A stretch of DNA of 64,000 nt from PWXP01 sp034005525 (lineage in GTDB: Bacteria; Planctomycetota; Planctomycetia; Pirellulales; Thermoguttaceae): positions 1 through 64,000 of the forward strand of contig JAVEUP010000004.1 in NCBI GenBank assembly GCA_034005525.1, in the 5' to 3' direction. This document shows, piece after piece, positions 27,015 to 35,634 of the stretch. Every line of letters begins with the position of its first letter. Positions within the stretch are counted from its first letter, which is position 1. Both the position numbers and the translations under genes were made by a program. The notes under the pieces were generated by a model. It searched no databases, was not told the DNA's origin, and was given only the letters and a program-made list of their open reading frames with translations.

Positions 27015-28139
27015 ATGACTGCCGATTGCGAAAGGTTGGTTGAGGCGATACATGCTACTCCCTGGCGGGTCATGATGGCTCTTTCGGGGGGTGGCAGCCG
27101 CGCTCTGGCTGAGTTGCTGGAAGTACCCGGCGCCTCGCGCACCTTGCTGGAAGCGGTGGTACCGTACAGCGGGGCGGCGCTGCTCGATTGGCTGGGTGGG
27201 CGCCCGGACCAGTTCTGTGCCACCGAAACGGCCCGTGCGATGGCCATGGTCGCCTTCGGCCGGGCTCGCCGCATTGCCGAGCCCGAGGCGGTGCAGCTCG
27301 CAGGCGTTGCGTGTACGGCCGCCCTGGCCACCGACCGGCCGCGGCAGGGCGAGCACCGCGCGCATGTCGCCATCCAAACCGATGCCGAGACGGCTTGCTG
27401 GTCACTTCACTTGGCCAAAGGGCGGCGAAGCCGCCGCGATGAGGAGCAAGTTGTTGCCACGCTCGTGCTGAATTGCATTGCCGAGGCCTGCTCGGTGGCC
27501 GACCGGCTGCCGCTTGGGCTGGGCGATGACGAGCCGATCGAATGCCATCGTACCGCCGCCCGGCCCGCCTGGCGCGAATTGCTGCTCGGCCGGCGCGACG
27601 CCGTATGCGAGAATGGTGCAGTGGAAACGCCGGCCGTTGTGCTTTCCGGCGCCTTTCACCCATTGCACGCAGGGCATCGCCGCATTGCCGAGGTAGCCGA
27701 GCAGTTGCTCGGAAGACCTGTGCACTTTGAAATCTCCGTTGTCAACGCTGACAAGCCCCCGTTGGACTTCTTCGAACTCGAGTGTCGGCGGGCGCAGTTT
27801 GGCGCCGACCAACCGGTGCTCCTTACGCGGGCCGCCACATTCGAGGCGAAGTCGCTGCTATTCCGCGACGCAACGTTTGCCGTGGGCGTCGATACGCTTC
27901 GGCGCATTGCCTCGCCGGCGTACTACGGCGACGACTTGGCGGCCCGGCTTGCCGCACTGGAACGGATCGCCGAACGCGGCTGCCGGTTCCTGGTGTTCGG
28001 CCGCGACATGGGCACCGGCTTCGTCCGCCTGAGCGATCTCGACTTGCCCGACTGCCTCCAGGCCATCTGCCAGGAAGTCCCCGCCGAGATGTTCCGCGAA
28101 GACATCTCCTCCACTGCCTTGCGACGGGAAGGGAAATGA
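27015..28139 (+). CDS. CinA-like domain fused to an NadD-type nucleotidyltransferase
   Basis: 374 residues in two parts. Residues 1-165 match the CinA C-terminal/PncC fold (MMALSGGGSRALAELLEVPG, LLEAVVPYSGAALLDW). PncC enzymes hydrolyse nicotinamide mononucleotide. Here the Lys that normally follows the TYSNEAK position is replaced (YSGAALL), so activity is doubtful. Residues about 205-370 form a nucleotidyltransferase with the HxGH motif in LSGAFHPLHAGHRRI, and a later arm FRDATFAVGVDTLRRI. The same domain pair occurs in some plant and bacterial proteins. The combination suggests pyridine-nucleotide chemistry, but the substrate is not settled. The start is uncertain: a TTG at 26991 extends it by 8 codons. 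Confidence 0.82.
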   Translation: MTADCERLVEAIHATPWRVMMALSGGGSRALAELLEVPGASRTLLEAVVPYSGAALLDWLGGRPDQFCATETARAMAMVAFGRARRIAEPEAVQLAGVACTAALATDRPRQGEHRAHVAIQTDAETACWSLHLAKGRRSRRDEEQVVATLVLNCIAEACSVADRLPLGLGDDEPIECHRTAARPAWRELLLGRRDAVCENGAVETPAVVLSGAFHPLHAGHRRIAEVAEQLLGRPVHFEISVVNADKPPLDFFELECRRAQFGADQPVLLTRAATFEAKSLLFRDATFAVGVDTLRRIASPAYYGDDLAARLAALERIAERGCRFLVFGRDMGTGFVRLSDLDLPDCLQAICQEVPAEMFREDISSTALRREGK

Positions 28140-28144
28140 GTACG

Positions 28145-28200
28145 CAGTACCCAGTACTCAGTACTCAGCACTCAGCACTCAGCACTCAGTCTTCAGCCCT
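28145..28200. repeat. Tandem heptamer repeat (8 units)
   Basis: Eight consecutive 7-base units: CAGTACC, CAGTACT twice, CAGCACT three times, CAGTCTT, CAGCCCT. They fill the 50-base gap between two convergent genes and include the stop codon of the ABC permease gene. The pattern is like the short tandem heptamers common in cyanobacteria. Confidence 0.9.
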
Positions 28201-28990
28201 TCTTCAGCCGACCGGGAAGAAACTGGTGATCGGCGGTGAACAGGCGCCGATAGCCCAATAGTGCGACGGCCATTGTGCCAAGCGAAGCGCCCGCGGCAAT
28301 CAGGAACATGATGACCATCTGGTAGAGTGCCGCCTGAATCGGATCGACACCGGCGAGCAATTGCCCAGTCATCATGCCGGGAATGCTGACGATGCCAAGG
28401 ACCATCATGGTGTTCAGCGTTGGGATCAATCCGGTACGCACCGACTGGCGCACGGCGTCCTGAGCGGCTTCCCATCGCGTGGCGCCCAGCGCGAGCAGCG
28501 TTTCCACCTCATCGCGGCGGCCGGCCAACTCGCTGCCCAGCCGGTCGATGCCCAGCGAGATGCCGGTAAGCGTATTGTGCAGCACCATGCCCAGCAGCGG
28601 AATACCATATTGAGCCAGCCGCTCGATGGGCACCTGAACGACGCCGAACACGCCGACGGCGGAAACGCACCAGGCGCTGACCCAAATGGCCAGGATGCTG
28701 TCCAGCAGCAGCCCGGCGTACCGGCGTTCGACGCGCCGCACCGCCGCTACGCCGGCGACCAGGGTCATCACAATCATCAGGGCAACGGCGAAGTACCACT
28801 GCCCCGCGGCAAAGACCCACCGCAACACCAGGCCCAGAAGCAGCAGTTGTACGATGGTGCGTACGACACCCATGGCCAGCCGGCGTTCCAGCCCCAACCG
28901 CAGCACCACCGAGATCGCGCCGCATACCACCATCAGCGACGCCGCCAGGGCCAGTTGCCGATAATCCAGGACAATGTACTCAGCGGGCAT
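28193..28990 (-). CDS. fetB: ABC transporter permease, FetB (YbbM) family
   Basis: 265-residue membrane protein with about seven helices (for example LALAASLMVVCGAISVVL and YFAVALMIVMTLVAGVAAV). The family signatures LHNTLTGISLGIDRL, LALGATRWEAAQDAVRQSVR and TGLIPTLNTMMVLGIVSIPG match FetB-type permeases. In E. coli FetAB exports iron and protects against oxidative stress. Other members are linked to metal or glutathione transport. The start at 28990 overlaps the 3' end of the ATPase gene by 11 bases, showing translational coupling. The extreme 3' end lies inside a heptamer repeat. Confidence 0.9.
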   Translation of the reverse strand: MPAEYIVLDYRQLALAASLMVVCGAISVVLRLGLERRLAMGVVRTIVQLLLLGLVLRWVFAAGQWYFAVALMIVMTLVAGVAAVRRVERRYAGLLLDSILAIWVSAWCVSAVGVFGVVQVPIERLAQYGIPLLGMVLHNTLTGISLGIDRLGSELAGRRDEVETLLALGATRWEAAQDAVRQSVRTGLIPTLNTMMVLGIVSIPGMMTGQLLAGVDPIQAALYQMVIMFLIAAGASLGTMAVALLGYRRLFTADHQFLPGRLKKG

Positions 28991-29714
28991 TTGCGGGGTC
29001 CTTCTCACCGGGTTCCACGATGCGGCCGGCGGCCAGACGAAGCGTGCGATCCGCCATGCGGGCAGCTTGTTGTGGGTCATGGCTCACCCAGCAGTAGGCC
29101 CGCTCCCTGACCGCGGCCTCGAACCACTCCGTCACCAGGCGTTCGACCGATTCGGCAGCCGACGGATCGAGTGCCGCGGTAGGCTCATCCAGCAACAGCA
29201 CCTCGGGATCGAATTGTATGGCCCGCAGCATGGCCACGATCTGCCGCTCGCCACCGGAAAGCTCAGCGGTCGGCCGGCGCAACAGGTCGCCCGTGCGTCC
29301 CAGACCTTCAAGCCACGCCACGATGCGCTGTTCATCGTACTGCACGCCGGAATAAACCTTCAGCCGGAAGGGCCATTGCAGGGTGGCCTCCACCGAGTCG
29401 CCCATCAGTGCGGGGCGCTGGTGCAAGTAGATTGCCCGGCTCCGAAACGCGGGAACGCTGCCGCCACCGACCGGCCGGCCCCGCCAGAACAGTTCGCCCC
29501 CGTCAACTGGGTCCAGCAGAGCCAGCGCCCGCAACAGGAGCGTCTTTCCCGCACCCGTAGGGCCGGCCAGTGCCAAACGCTGTCTGCCGCACAGTTCAAC
29601 GGATATGCCCTCCAGCAGCCAGCCGGCGCCGTCGGGATTCCGGCGGCGGAGGTCGCGGGCTTCGATGAGTTTCCGTGTGTCCGACATGAGGGTATCGTCG
29701 TCAAAGTGTTCCAT
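28980..29714 (-). CDS. fetA: ABC transporter ATP-binding protein, FetA type
   Basis: 244-residue ABC ATPase that energises the adjacent FetB permease. Walker A GPTGAGKTLLLR (about residue 50), Q-loop region YLHQRPALMGDSV, signature LSGGERQ, Walker B LLLDEPTAALDP and H-loop WVSHDPQQ are all intact. The first ATG (29714) is used, and a second ATG nine codons later (MSDTRKL) is an alternative. It overlaps fetB by 11 bases. No separate binding protein is present, as expected for an exporter-like pair. Substrate is inferred from family only. Confidence 0.9.
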   Translation of the reverse strand: MEHFDDDTLMSDTRKLIEARDLRRRNPDGAGWLLEGISVELCGRQRLALAGPTGAGKTLLLRALALLDPVDGGELFWRGRPVGGGSVPAFRSRAIYLHQRPALMGDSVEATLQWPFRLKVYSGVQYDEQRIVAWLEGLGRTGDLLRRPTAELSGGERQIVAMLRAIQFDPEVLLLDEPTAALDPSAAESVERLVTEWFEAAVRERAYCWVSHDPQQAARMADRTLRLAAGRIVEPGEKDPANAR

Positions 29715-29783
29715 TGCGGCAACGGCGGGCCGGGACGAAACGGCACGGGTCGGTTGCTCCGCTTCACACGAATGGTCCGATCA

Positions 29784-32513
29784 TCACGACCGTTGCAGCG
29801 CCTCCACTACGGCCTCCGGGGAATTCGCCGTTAGAATGGCCTCCCGACCGGGGCCATCCACCGCCCGCAGGATCGCCGAGACCAAGTCTGTATACTCCGA
29901 AGTGACCGAAGGCGGCAAGAGGGTCAGGACGACAATCTTTACCGGCTCGCCGTCCAGCGCGCCAAAATCGACGCCGGTCCGCAGAATCCCCAGTGCGCTG
30001 ATTATGGAATCGACGGCGTCGGTGCGTGCATGCGGCAGGGCCAACCCTTTTCCGATGGCCGTTGTCATGGCCGCCTCGCGCTCCATCAAGGCCCGCCGGG
30101 CAACTTCCGGCGACAGCACCGCGCCCTCGCGCGCACACAATGCCAACAACGTGTCGATCACCGCATCCCACGAATCGGCGGCCAAATCGATCACAACGCG
30201 GTCGGAGTTCAGGCTTGCCAACGGGCCGGCGCCGACCTCGGGACGGTGCCAGAAGGCGTGCCTGCGGGGCCGGTCTCCGACACCGGTTAAGATGGCATAC
30301 ATGTCCTCCGCCGAATCGCAGGCCAGCAGTGCCGCCCGGCCCTGAGCGCTCAGGACCTTGCTAACGGTCGAAATGAACTGCAAGTAGGGGGCGTTTGCGT
30401 TCCGTGGCGAGAGTGTTAGGACAACGATGCGCGCCGGCTGCCCGTCCATCGAGGCAAAATCGACGCCCTCCGGCTTCAGCCCCACGGCGCAGACCAGGCT
30501 GGATACCGCCTCGGTCTGAGCGTGCGGCAGTGCAACGCCGTGTTGCAGTCCCGTAGAGAGATTCCGTTCGCGGGCTAGGACGGCGCGGAGCGCGGCTGCA
30601 CGATCCAGAACGCCGCCCGCGGCACAAATCGCGTCGAGCAGTTCCTCAATAACGCTTTCTCGCTTGTTCGACCGCAGGCGGGGGCACAGCGTTTCCGGCC
30701 GCACATACCCGCGCAACGATGCCTGCGCCGGCGACTCGACCGTGCCCTCCGCCGAGGCTTCCTGCAAACCGCGCTGAATCTCCCTTGCGTCGAGCGGCCT
30801 GCGCAATTCGCGGATCGTCTGCTCTACGGCAGCCACGACTTCGATCATGGCGGTGTGGACGAAAACGATTTCGCGCTGCTGGCAAGTGAACAGGATTTCA
30901 CTGCCGCCGGCGCGGAACCCCATCAAGACATCCTCTTTGCACAACTGATACAGCCCGTCGTCGCGGTCGATTGCATGGACATAGAACCCTTCCGACTCGA
31001 AACTTGCGACGAGCTTGTCTACAAGCATGGAGACCACCGCAGCCGAGGGGAAGCGGAAGGCGATCTGCCGGTCTTCGCTTGGCGGCGGCGGCCGGCGCAC
31101 ACCCGGCTCCGAGCCGCGAAAGGCCAGGATCATCAGCGGCGGCGCGGTGACCGCCGAAAGAAGCGTCACCGCTACGATGATGCCCAGAACCTCCTGGGTC
31201 AGCACGCCGGCGGCCAGCCCCGTGCCCGCCATCAACAGGGCGATTTCGCCGCGGGGCAGCATTCCCGCCCCAATGCGGAACCCGCCGCGAAGCGTGAATC
31301 CCGACAGCATCGGCGGCAACCCGCAACCCACAAGCTTCGTGACGGCCGCCACGGCGAAGAAGACGACGCCGAGCACCGCCATGCGCGGGCTGAGCAACTG
31401 CCGCACGTCGACGAGCATGCCCATGACCACGAAGAAGATGGGCACCAGCATGACTTGCAAAACGTACAGCCGTTCGACAATGACGTTCCGCAAGTCGGTT
31501 CGCGAGAGCGACAGGCCGGTAACGTATGCCCCGACAATCATGGCAAGTCCCGCCCCTTCAAACAGCCCCGACACGATCAGTGCCAGACCCAGCGCCATAA
31601 CGGCAATGACCGTACGGCGACGGAAGAGCTTCAGCAAGCCGCCCACCCAGCGCGCCGCCATGAGTCCCAGCGCCGTCGCCGCAAGCGAGATGACAATCGC
31701 CTGCACGGCGATGCGCAGCACGATGGACCACTGGACGCCGTGCCCCGGATGTTCCGACGCTGCAATGACGCCAAGAGAAATGGCCAGCAATACGACGCCC
31801 AGCAGGTCGTCAATGACTGCGCCGGAGAGGATGGTGACGCCTTCGGGCGTATCGAGTTTGCGCTGTTCGGCAAGAGTTCGCGAAGAGATTCCTACCGAAG
31901 TCGCCGTGAAGATCACGCCCACCATCAGGCACAGGGGGTCCATGAAATGCAGTTCGCGCCCCACCAGTTGCGGCGCCAGGGCGACCGTCAGCAGGTTTCC
32001 ACCGATGAAGGAAACCGCAACGCCGCCAATGCCGACCAACGCTCCGGCCACCGAATACCGCAGAAACAGCCGCAGGTCCGTTTCCAGCCCCACCATGAAC
32101 AGCAAGACCACGGCCGCCAAGGCGCCCATGCCGTACAGCTCGGGGCTGACCGGGATGTTCGCCACGCCCACGCCAGCCGGCACGAAAAACAGGCCGCGTG
32201 GGAATCCCGGGATCGGCATGCCGCCCAGCAAATACGGGCTGATCAGCAGGCCGGCCGACAACTCGCCCAATACGGCCGGCAGCCGCAAGCGTTCAAAGAC
32301 CAAGCCGCCCAGCCGCGCCATGAACAGCACCACGCCCAACTGAAGCACCAGCACCATCATGCGATGCGTCAGGCCAGGCGATGTTGCGGCCAACTCGCCG
32401 ATCCCTTCCGCGGCATGCGCAGGCGCAATGCAGACCGTCCAGGCCAGCAGCGCCGGAAACCATGTCTTCAAAATGACCATTGTCGGGTGCGACACGGAGG
32501 TTCTTCTTCCCAT
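29784..32513 (-). CDS. Cation/proton antiporter (CPA2, Kef-type) with two C-terminal PTS EIIA domains
   Basis: 909 residues. A signal-like segment comes first, cleaving near AHAAEG if translation starts at 32480. Then comes a 12-13 helix Na+/H+ exchanger domain (about 45-440) with typical segments GAVIDDLLGVVLLAISLGV and MLPRGEIALLMAGTGLAAG. A soluble linker spans about 450-560. The last 310 residues hold two EIIA-type (Ntr/fructose) domains. The phosphorylatable His is kept in both: GVALPHAQTEAV (near 661) and GLALPHARTDAV (near 826). EIIA domains normally relay PTS phosphate, so ion flux may be controlled by it (inference). The stop of the DUF4143 gene lies 3 bases upstream. Confidence 0.9.
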   Translation of the reverse strand: MGRRTSVSHPTMVILKTWFPALLAWTVCIAPAHAAEGIGELAATSPGLTHRMMVLVLQLGVVLFMARLGGLVFERLRLPAVLGELSAGLLISPYLLGGMPIPGFPRGLFFVPAGVGVANIPVSPELYGMGALAAVVLLFMVGLETDLRLFLRYSVAGALVGIGGVAVSFIGGNLLTVALAPQLVGRELHFMDPLCLMVGVIFTATSVGISSRTLAEQRKLDTPEGVTILSGAVIDDLLGVVLLAISLGVIAASEHPGHGVQWSIVLRIAVQAIVISLAATALGLMAARWVGGLLKLFRRRTVIAVMALGLALIVSGLFEGAGLAMIVGAYVTGLSLSRTDLRNVIVERLYVLQVMLVPIFFVVMGMLVDVRQLLSPRMAVLGVVFFAVAAVTKLVGCGLPPMLSGFTLRGGFRIGAGMLPRGEIALLMAGTGLAAGVLTQEVLGIIVAVTLLSAVTAPPLMILAFRGSEPGVRRPPPPSEDRQIAFRFPSAAVVSMLVDKLVASFESEGFYVHAIDRDDGLYQLCKEDVLMGFRAGGSEILFTCQQREIVFVHTAMIEVVAAVEQTIRELRRPLDAREIQRGLQEASAEGTVESPAQASLRGYVRPETLCPRLRSNKRESVIEELLDAICAAGGVLDRAAALRAVLARERNLSTGLQHGVALPHAQTEAVSSLVCAVGLKPEGVDFASMDGQPARIVVLTLSPRNANAPYLQFISTVSKVLSAQGRAALLACDSAEDMYAILTGVGDRPRRHAFWHRPEVGAGPLASLNSDRVVIDLAADSWDAVIDTLLALCAREGAVLSPEVARRALMEREAAMTTAIGKGLALPHARTDAVDSIISALGILRTGVDFGALDGEPVKIVVLTLLPPSVTSEYTDLVSAILRAVDGPGREAILTANSPEAVVEALQRS

Positions 32514-32516
32514 GCG

Positions 32517-33677
32517 TTAGTTGATGATCGCCCCCTGCCAGAGTTCGTCGAGAAAGACGGACCAGGGAACGATGCGAACACCTTCGACGACGCGAGGTTC
32601 CGGCTCCATGCACACAAGCACGGCTGCCCGCGGTTTGTACGTTTCCTTAAAGCCGGCCAAGGCGCGCAGATCCCGGCTGTCGATCCGGCCGGCGCCCTTG
32701 ACCTCGACGGCCACTTCGCCCGCTCCCAGGATGAAGTCCACTTCGAGACCCGATTTCGTTCGCCAGAAATGGACTTCGTAATTCAGTTCGGAGTAGGACG
32801 CGTAAGCCGTCAGTTCCATGAAAATGAGATGCTCCAGGGCTTTCCCGAACTGCTCCCCTCGCGTTGTCTGGATGGTGCGTCTTGTGACGGCACCGGCGAC
32901 GCCGACGTCGAACAAATAGAACTTCGGCGTCTTGCTGATCACCTGTCGCTCCTGGCGTCTTTTGTATGGGGGCACCATTCGGCCCAGCAGGGTATCGCAG
33001 AGTATCTGATAGTACTCCTTGACCGTCTTGGAGTCGGCGCCGCAGTCGCGAGCGATATTGGCGTAGTTAGTCAACTCACCGTGCGAGTAGCCCATTGCCT
33101 CGAAGAACCGTGAGAACGCCGGCACATTCCGAGTGAGCCCTTCGTCGAAAACCTCTTCCTTGAGGTAGTCTCGCACGTAGGCGTCCAGCGACTTCCGATA
33201 GTGGGCGGACAGGTAGTGCGCGGGAATCAAGCCCCTGTTCAACGCTTGAAGCAGATTGAAATCATCGAGTTCGGCGGTTACCAGAGGGAACATCTCATAA
33301 CGCCATGCGCGGCCTCCAAGAAGGTTGGCCTTTCCTCGTTTGAGCTTTCGGGCACTGGAACCGCACAGGATGAACCGTAGCCCCCGGTTCTCGATCAGCC
33401 AATGGACTTCATCGAGCAGTGCAGGTACCTTCTGCACCTCATCGATAATGATCGGCTTGGCCAATTGCTCGGGCGAGCATGCCAGAAGGCGTTCGCGCAG
33501 CAGCGCGGGACGCTGCAACAGATCCAGGGCCAGGTCCGTCTTCAGCAGATCAAAACAGAGACTCTCCGGCAGCCGCGAGTGGAGGTACGTGGACTTGCCG
33601 GTTTTGCGTGCCCCCCACAAGAAGGATGATTGACCTGCTGGCAGGTGCATTTTCAGGATGCGATCAATCATGACCAT
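32517..33677 (-). CDS. AAA ATPase with DUF4143 domain
   Basis: 386-residue protein of the AAA_14/DUF4143 family. Walker A is GARKTGKSTYL (about 22-30), Walker B PIIIDEVQKVPALL (about 85), and a sensor-like FILCGSSARKLKRG follows. The DUF4143 half (about 190-345) ends in EVDFILGAGEVAVEVKG, a pattern like restriction-endonuclease folds (Asp, then Glu-x-Lys). Function is unknown. Members are very common in archaea and mobile regions and are sometimes called antitoxin-like. An ATG at 33671 is a possible start. It lies 3 bases before the antiporter gene and downstream of two symmetric sequences at 33695-33723. Confidence 0.85.
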   Translation of the reverse strand: MVMIDRILKMHLPAGQSSFLWGARKTGKSTYLHSRLPESLCFDLLKTDLALDLLQRPALLRERLLACSPEQLAKPIIIDEVQKVPALLDEVHWLIENRGLRFILCGSSARKLKRGKANLLGGRAWRYEMFPLVTAELDDFNLLQALNRGLIPAHYLSAHYRKSLDAYVRDYLKEEVFDEGLTRNVPAFSRFFEAMGYSHGELTNYANIARDCGADSKTVKEYYQILCDTLLGRMVPPYKRRQERQVISKTPKFYLFDVGVAGAVTRRTIQTTRGEQFGKALEHLIFMELTAYASYSELNYEVHFWRTKSGLEVDFILGAGEVAVEVKGAGRIDSRDLRALAGFKETYKPRAAVLVCMEPEPRVVEGVRIVPWSVFLDELWQGAIIN

Positions 33678-33694
33678 TGTGGAGCATGTTCCCG

Positions 33695-33723
33695 TTTAGT
33701 TCTACTAAAATGGAGTATACTCC
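33695..33723. promoter_or_regulatory. Paired palindromes upstream of the DUF4143 ATPase
   Basis: TTTAGT-TCT-ACTAAA (33695-33709) is a perfect inverted repeat and is followed two bases later by the 12-base palindrome GGAGTATACTCC (33712-33723). On the minus strand the latter contains TATACT, a good -10 hexamer, 18-40 bases before the ATPase start. This is what a self-regulated operator would look like. No regulator is visible nearby. Confidence 0.5.
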
Positions 33724-33819
33724 GGAAATGTCATCCAGGGTACGGACCCTTCCCGGTTCGGGACTCCACCGGTATTTGGCCCTTGTGTTGGTCGATACCG
33801 AGGACGATTTCCACTGTGT

Positions 33820-34416
33820 TCAAACCGCCGCTGCGTCCGCTGCATCGCCGTTCCTCACTGCAGCCAGGAAGCCCCGGAAACTGGCGCTGCGCTGGATGGC
33901 TTGGACGCTCAACCTGCTGGCAATCTCTTCCGCAACAACGGCCGTGTATACGCGGTCTGCGAGCAGGTGCTTCAGGTGTTGCTTGGGATTCTTAATGCGA
34001 TCCGGCTGAGAGGCATCAACGTGCCCCAGTCGCCCGAGGTATGCACGCAGGCCGGCGGAATCGGCGAAATACCACGCTTCGAGATGCCACTGGGCGTAGG
34101 CGAACTGAAGACTCGCCGTGATACCCGATCCGAGACGTTTGCCCAATTCCTGCCGAAACGGCCGTAGAACGTGGTCCGGGTCCTTTCCATCGACGTCCAC
34201 GAGGACGACGAACTTGTCCGGCAGCGCATTCTCAGGCAGTTCAAACCACACGGCTTTGATGAGTTTCTCCGCCATTTCGACCGTCAGGGCCTTATTCCGA
34301 TTCGGGCGTCGCACGTCGATGACCGTGATGTTCTCGTCGCGCAGATGCGCCAGAAGGTGTGGAAGTGAACGGCGTTCCGTTTCGCCGGAGGCAATGATCA
34401 CAACGCGTTTGCTCAT
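33820..34416 (-). CDS. DUF4276 (Toprim-like) partner of the upstream ATPase
   Basis: 198 residues in the DUF4276 family by overall pattern. The N-terminal strand carries an acidic residue in VVIIASGETERRSL, the next acidic cluster is FVVLVDVDGKDPDHV, and the late segment is QWHLEAWYFADSAGL with KNPKQHLKHLL. Glu plus Asp-x-Asp spacing of this kind is the Toprim metal-site pattern. Translation starts at 34416 with GGAGG 8 bases upstream, 4 bases after the ATPase stop, so the pair is co-translated. Two-gene ATPase plus Toprim sets are known in phage defence (OLD, Gabija, PARIS). A defence role here is inferred. Confidence 0.75.
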   Translation of the reverse strand: MSKRVVIIASGETERRSLPHLLAHLRDENITVIDVRRPNRNKALTVEMAEKLIKAVWFELPENALPDKFVVLVDVDGKDPDHVLRPFRQELGKRLGSGITASLQFAYAQWHLEAWYFADSAGLRAYLGRLGHVDASQPDRIKNPKQHLKHLLADRVYTAVVAEEIASRLSVQAIQRSASFRGFLAAVRNGDAADAAAV

Positions 34417-34420
34417 GCCG

Positions 34421-35548
34421 CTAGCCTCCGAACCCCTTCGTTTCGTAAAACTCGCCCAGCCCAAAGCCCGATGCTTCGAGAGCGCGCCGGATTCCGTTCG
34501 GATTGGACTCGCGGCTCACTTTGGTACCTTCCTGTGCGGTTCGTCGGACCGTGCATACGGCACCCGGCTCATTGAGAAAATCGAGCAACAGAGGCGAATG
34601 CGTGGTGATGAGAACCTGCACGCGATCGCGCACGTTCAGGAGGTGGTCGGCGAGCCCTGCAAGGGCAGTTGGGTGAACATAGTTCTCGGGCTCCTCGATG
34701 GCAACCAAGCGGTTGCCCGCCGCTTCAAACAATGCCGTCATGAGCGCAAGGATGCGGAGTGTACCGCTGGAGACGTTCGTCTGGTACACCGCATCCCGCA
34801 ACCCTGGCTCCTCCTGGACGAAATAGTACGTCCCCTCGGTCTCCCTGGGTTCCAGTTTCGTCGGTAGGCCCAGAACGGATTGCGCGGCTGATACAATCTG
34901 TGAAAAAGCACTCTCGTCGGAATGTCTTAGGACAAACAGCCTTTCGGCCAGGTTGCGGCCATAGGCATCAAGCCGCCGTGCCTTGACACCTCGCCTGCCG
35001 CGCTGAAGCGAAAAGGGGTTCGGGTCGAAAAAGCCCCAATCCCTGACGAATTCGACGATGGGCCGTGCGGGAAAAGCGGCATCGGTAGACGCGCTGCAAA
35101 CGGCGCAGTCGGTATCAAACAGCATCGCCAGTTCGACCCTATGCGTACCGGACAACCACCATCCTTTGCCGCCTTGGGCTTCGAGAACGACGTTGGGCGA
35201 GCCCGCTGCATGGGACTGCACGACCACCTCGTGAACCGAGAACTTGAACTTATGCCGAGTAAGTCGTACCGTCCATTCATACTTGCTTTCACCAGCTTCA
35301 AACCGAACTATGAGTTCTATGTCGCCGATTTCGTCGCCTTTCCACCCCAAATTGAGAATACCACCTCGCTGATCCACCGGCTCACGAAAATTGCGGAACT
35401 GGACGCCCTCGTGCAGAAAACGGAGTGCGTCGAGGATGGTGCTCTTTCCCGATGCGTTCGGCCCGATGAAGACATTCAGATCTTCAATCGAGATGGTCTC
35501 CTCGCGCAGGCTACGGTAACGCGACACCTTGAGGTCTACGAGCTTCAT
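34421..35548 (-). CDS. SMC/OLD-like AAA ATPase (RecF-like, AAA_21)
   Basis: 375-residue ATPase of the ABC-type SMC/RecF/OLD group. It shows N-terminal RYRSLREETISIEDLNVF, Walker A GPNASGKSTILDAL (about 30-43), a signature-like VSSGTLRILALM, Walker B LVAIEEPENYVHP and the switch His in LITTHSPLLLDFL. The nucleotide-binding halves are separated by an insertion of about 200 residues, shorter than the arms of true SMC proteins. No Toprim domain is fused at the C-terminus, but one is supplied in trans by the DUF4276 gene 4 bases downstream. The start ATG at 35548 begins the typical MKLVDLKVSRY. Confidence 0.88.
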   Translation of the reverse strand: MKLVDLKVSRYRSLREETISIEDLNVFIGPNASGKSTILDALRFLHEGVQFRNFREPVDQRGGILNLGWKGDEIGDIELIVRFEAGESKYEWTVRLTRHKFKFSVHEVVVQSHAAGSPNVVLEAQGGKGWWLSGTHRVELAMLFDTDCAVCSASTDAAFPARPIVEFVRDWGFFDPNPFSLQRGRRGVKARRLDAYGRNLAERLFVLRHSDESAFSQIVSAAQSVLGLPTKLEPRETEGTYYFVQEEPGLRDAVYQTNVSSGTLRILALMTALFEAAGNRLVAIEEPENYVHPTALAGLADHLLNVRDRVQVLITTHSPLLLDFLNEPGAVCTVRRTAQEGTKVSRESNPNGIRRALEASGFGLGEFYETKGFGG

Positions 35549-35634
35549 GTGGAGGATTCCTTCACGCAGTTACAGGAAGGTTGCCCAATTCCCCATCATT
35601 CCGGTCGCGATGATACTCCCGCTTCCCAGTTCCG

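Noticed and set aside
30855..33113. 752-codon open frame on the plus strand
   Set aside because: It is antisense to the antiporter gene, and its translation is His/Gln/Arg-rich without any motif. It is a by-product of GC-rich codon use.
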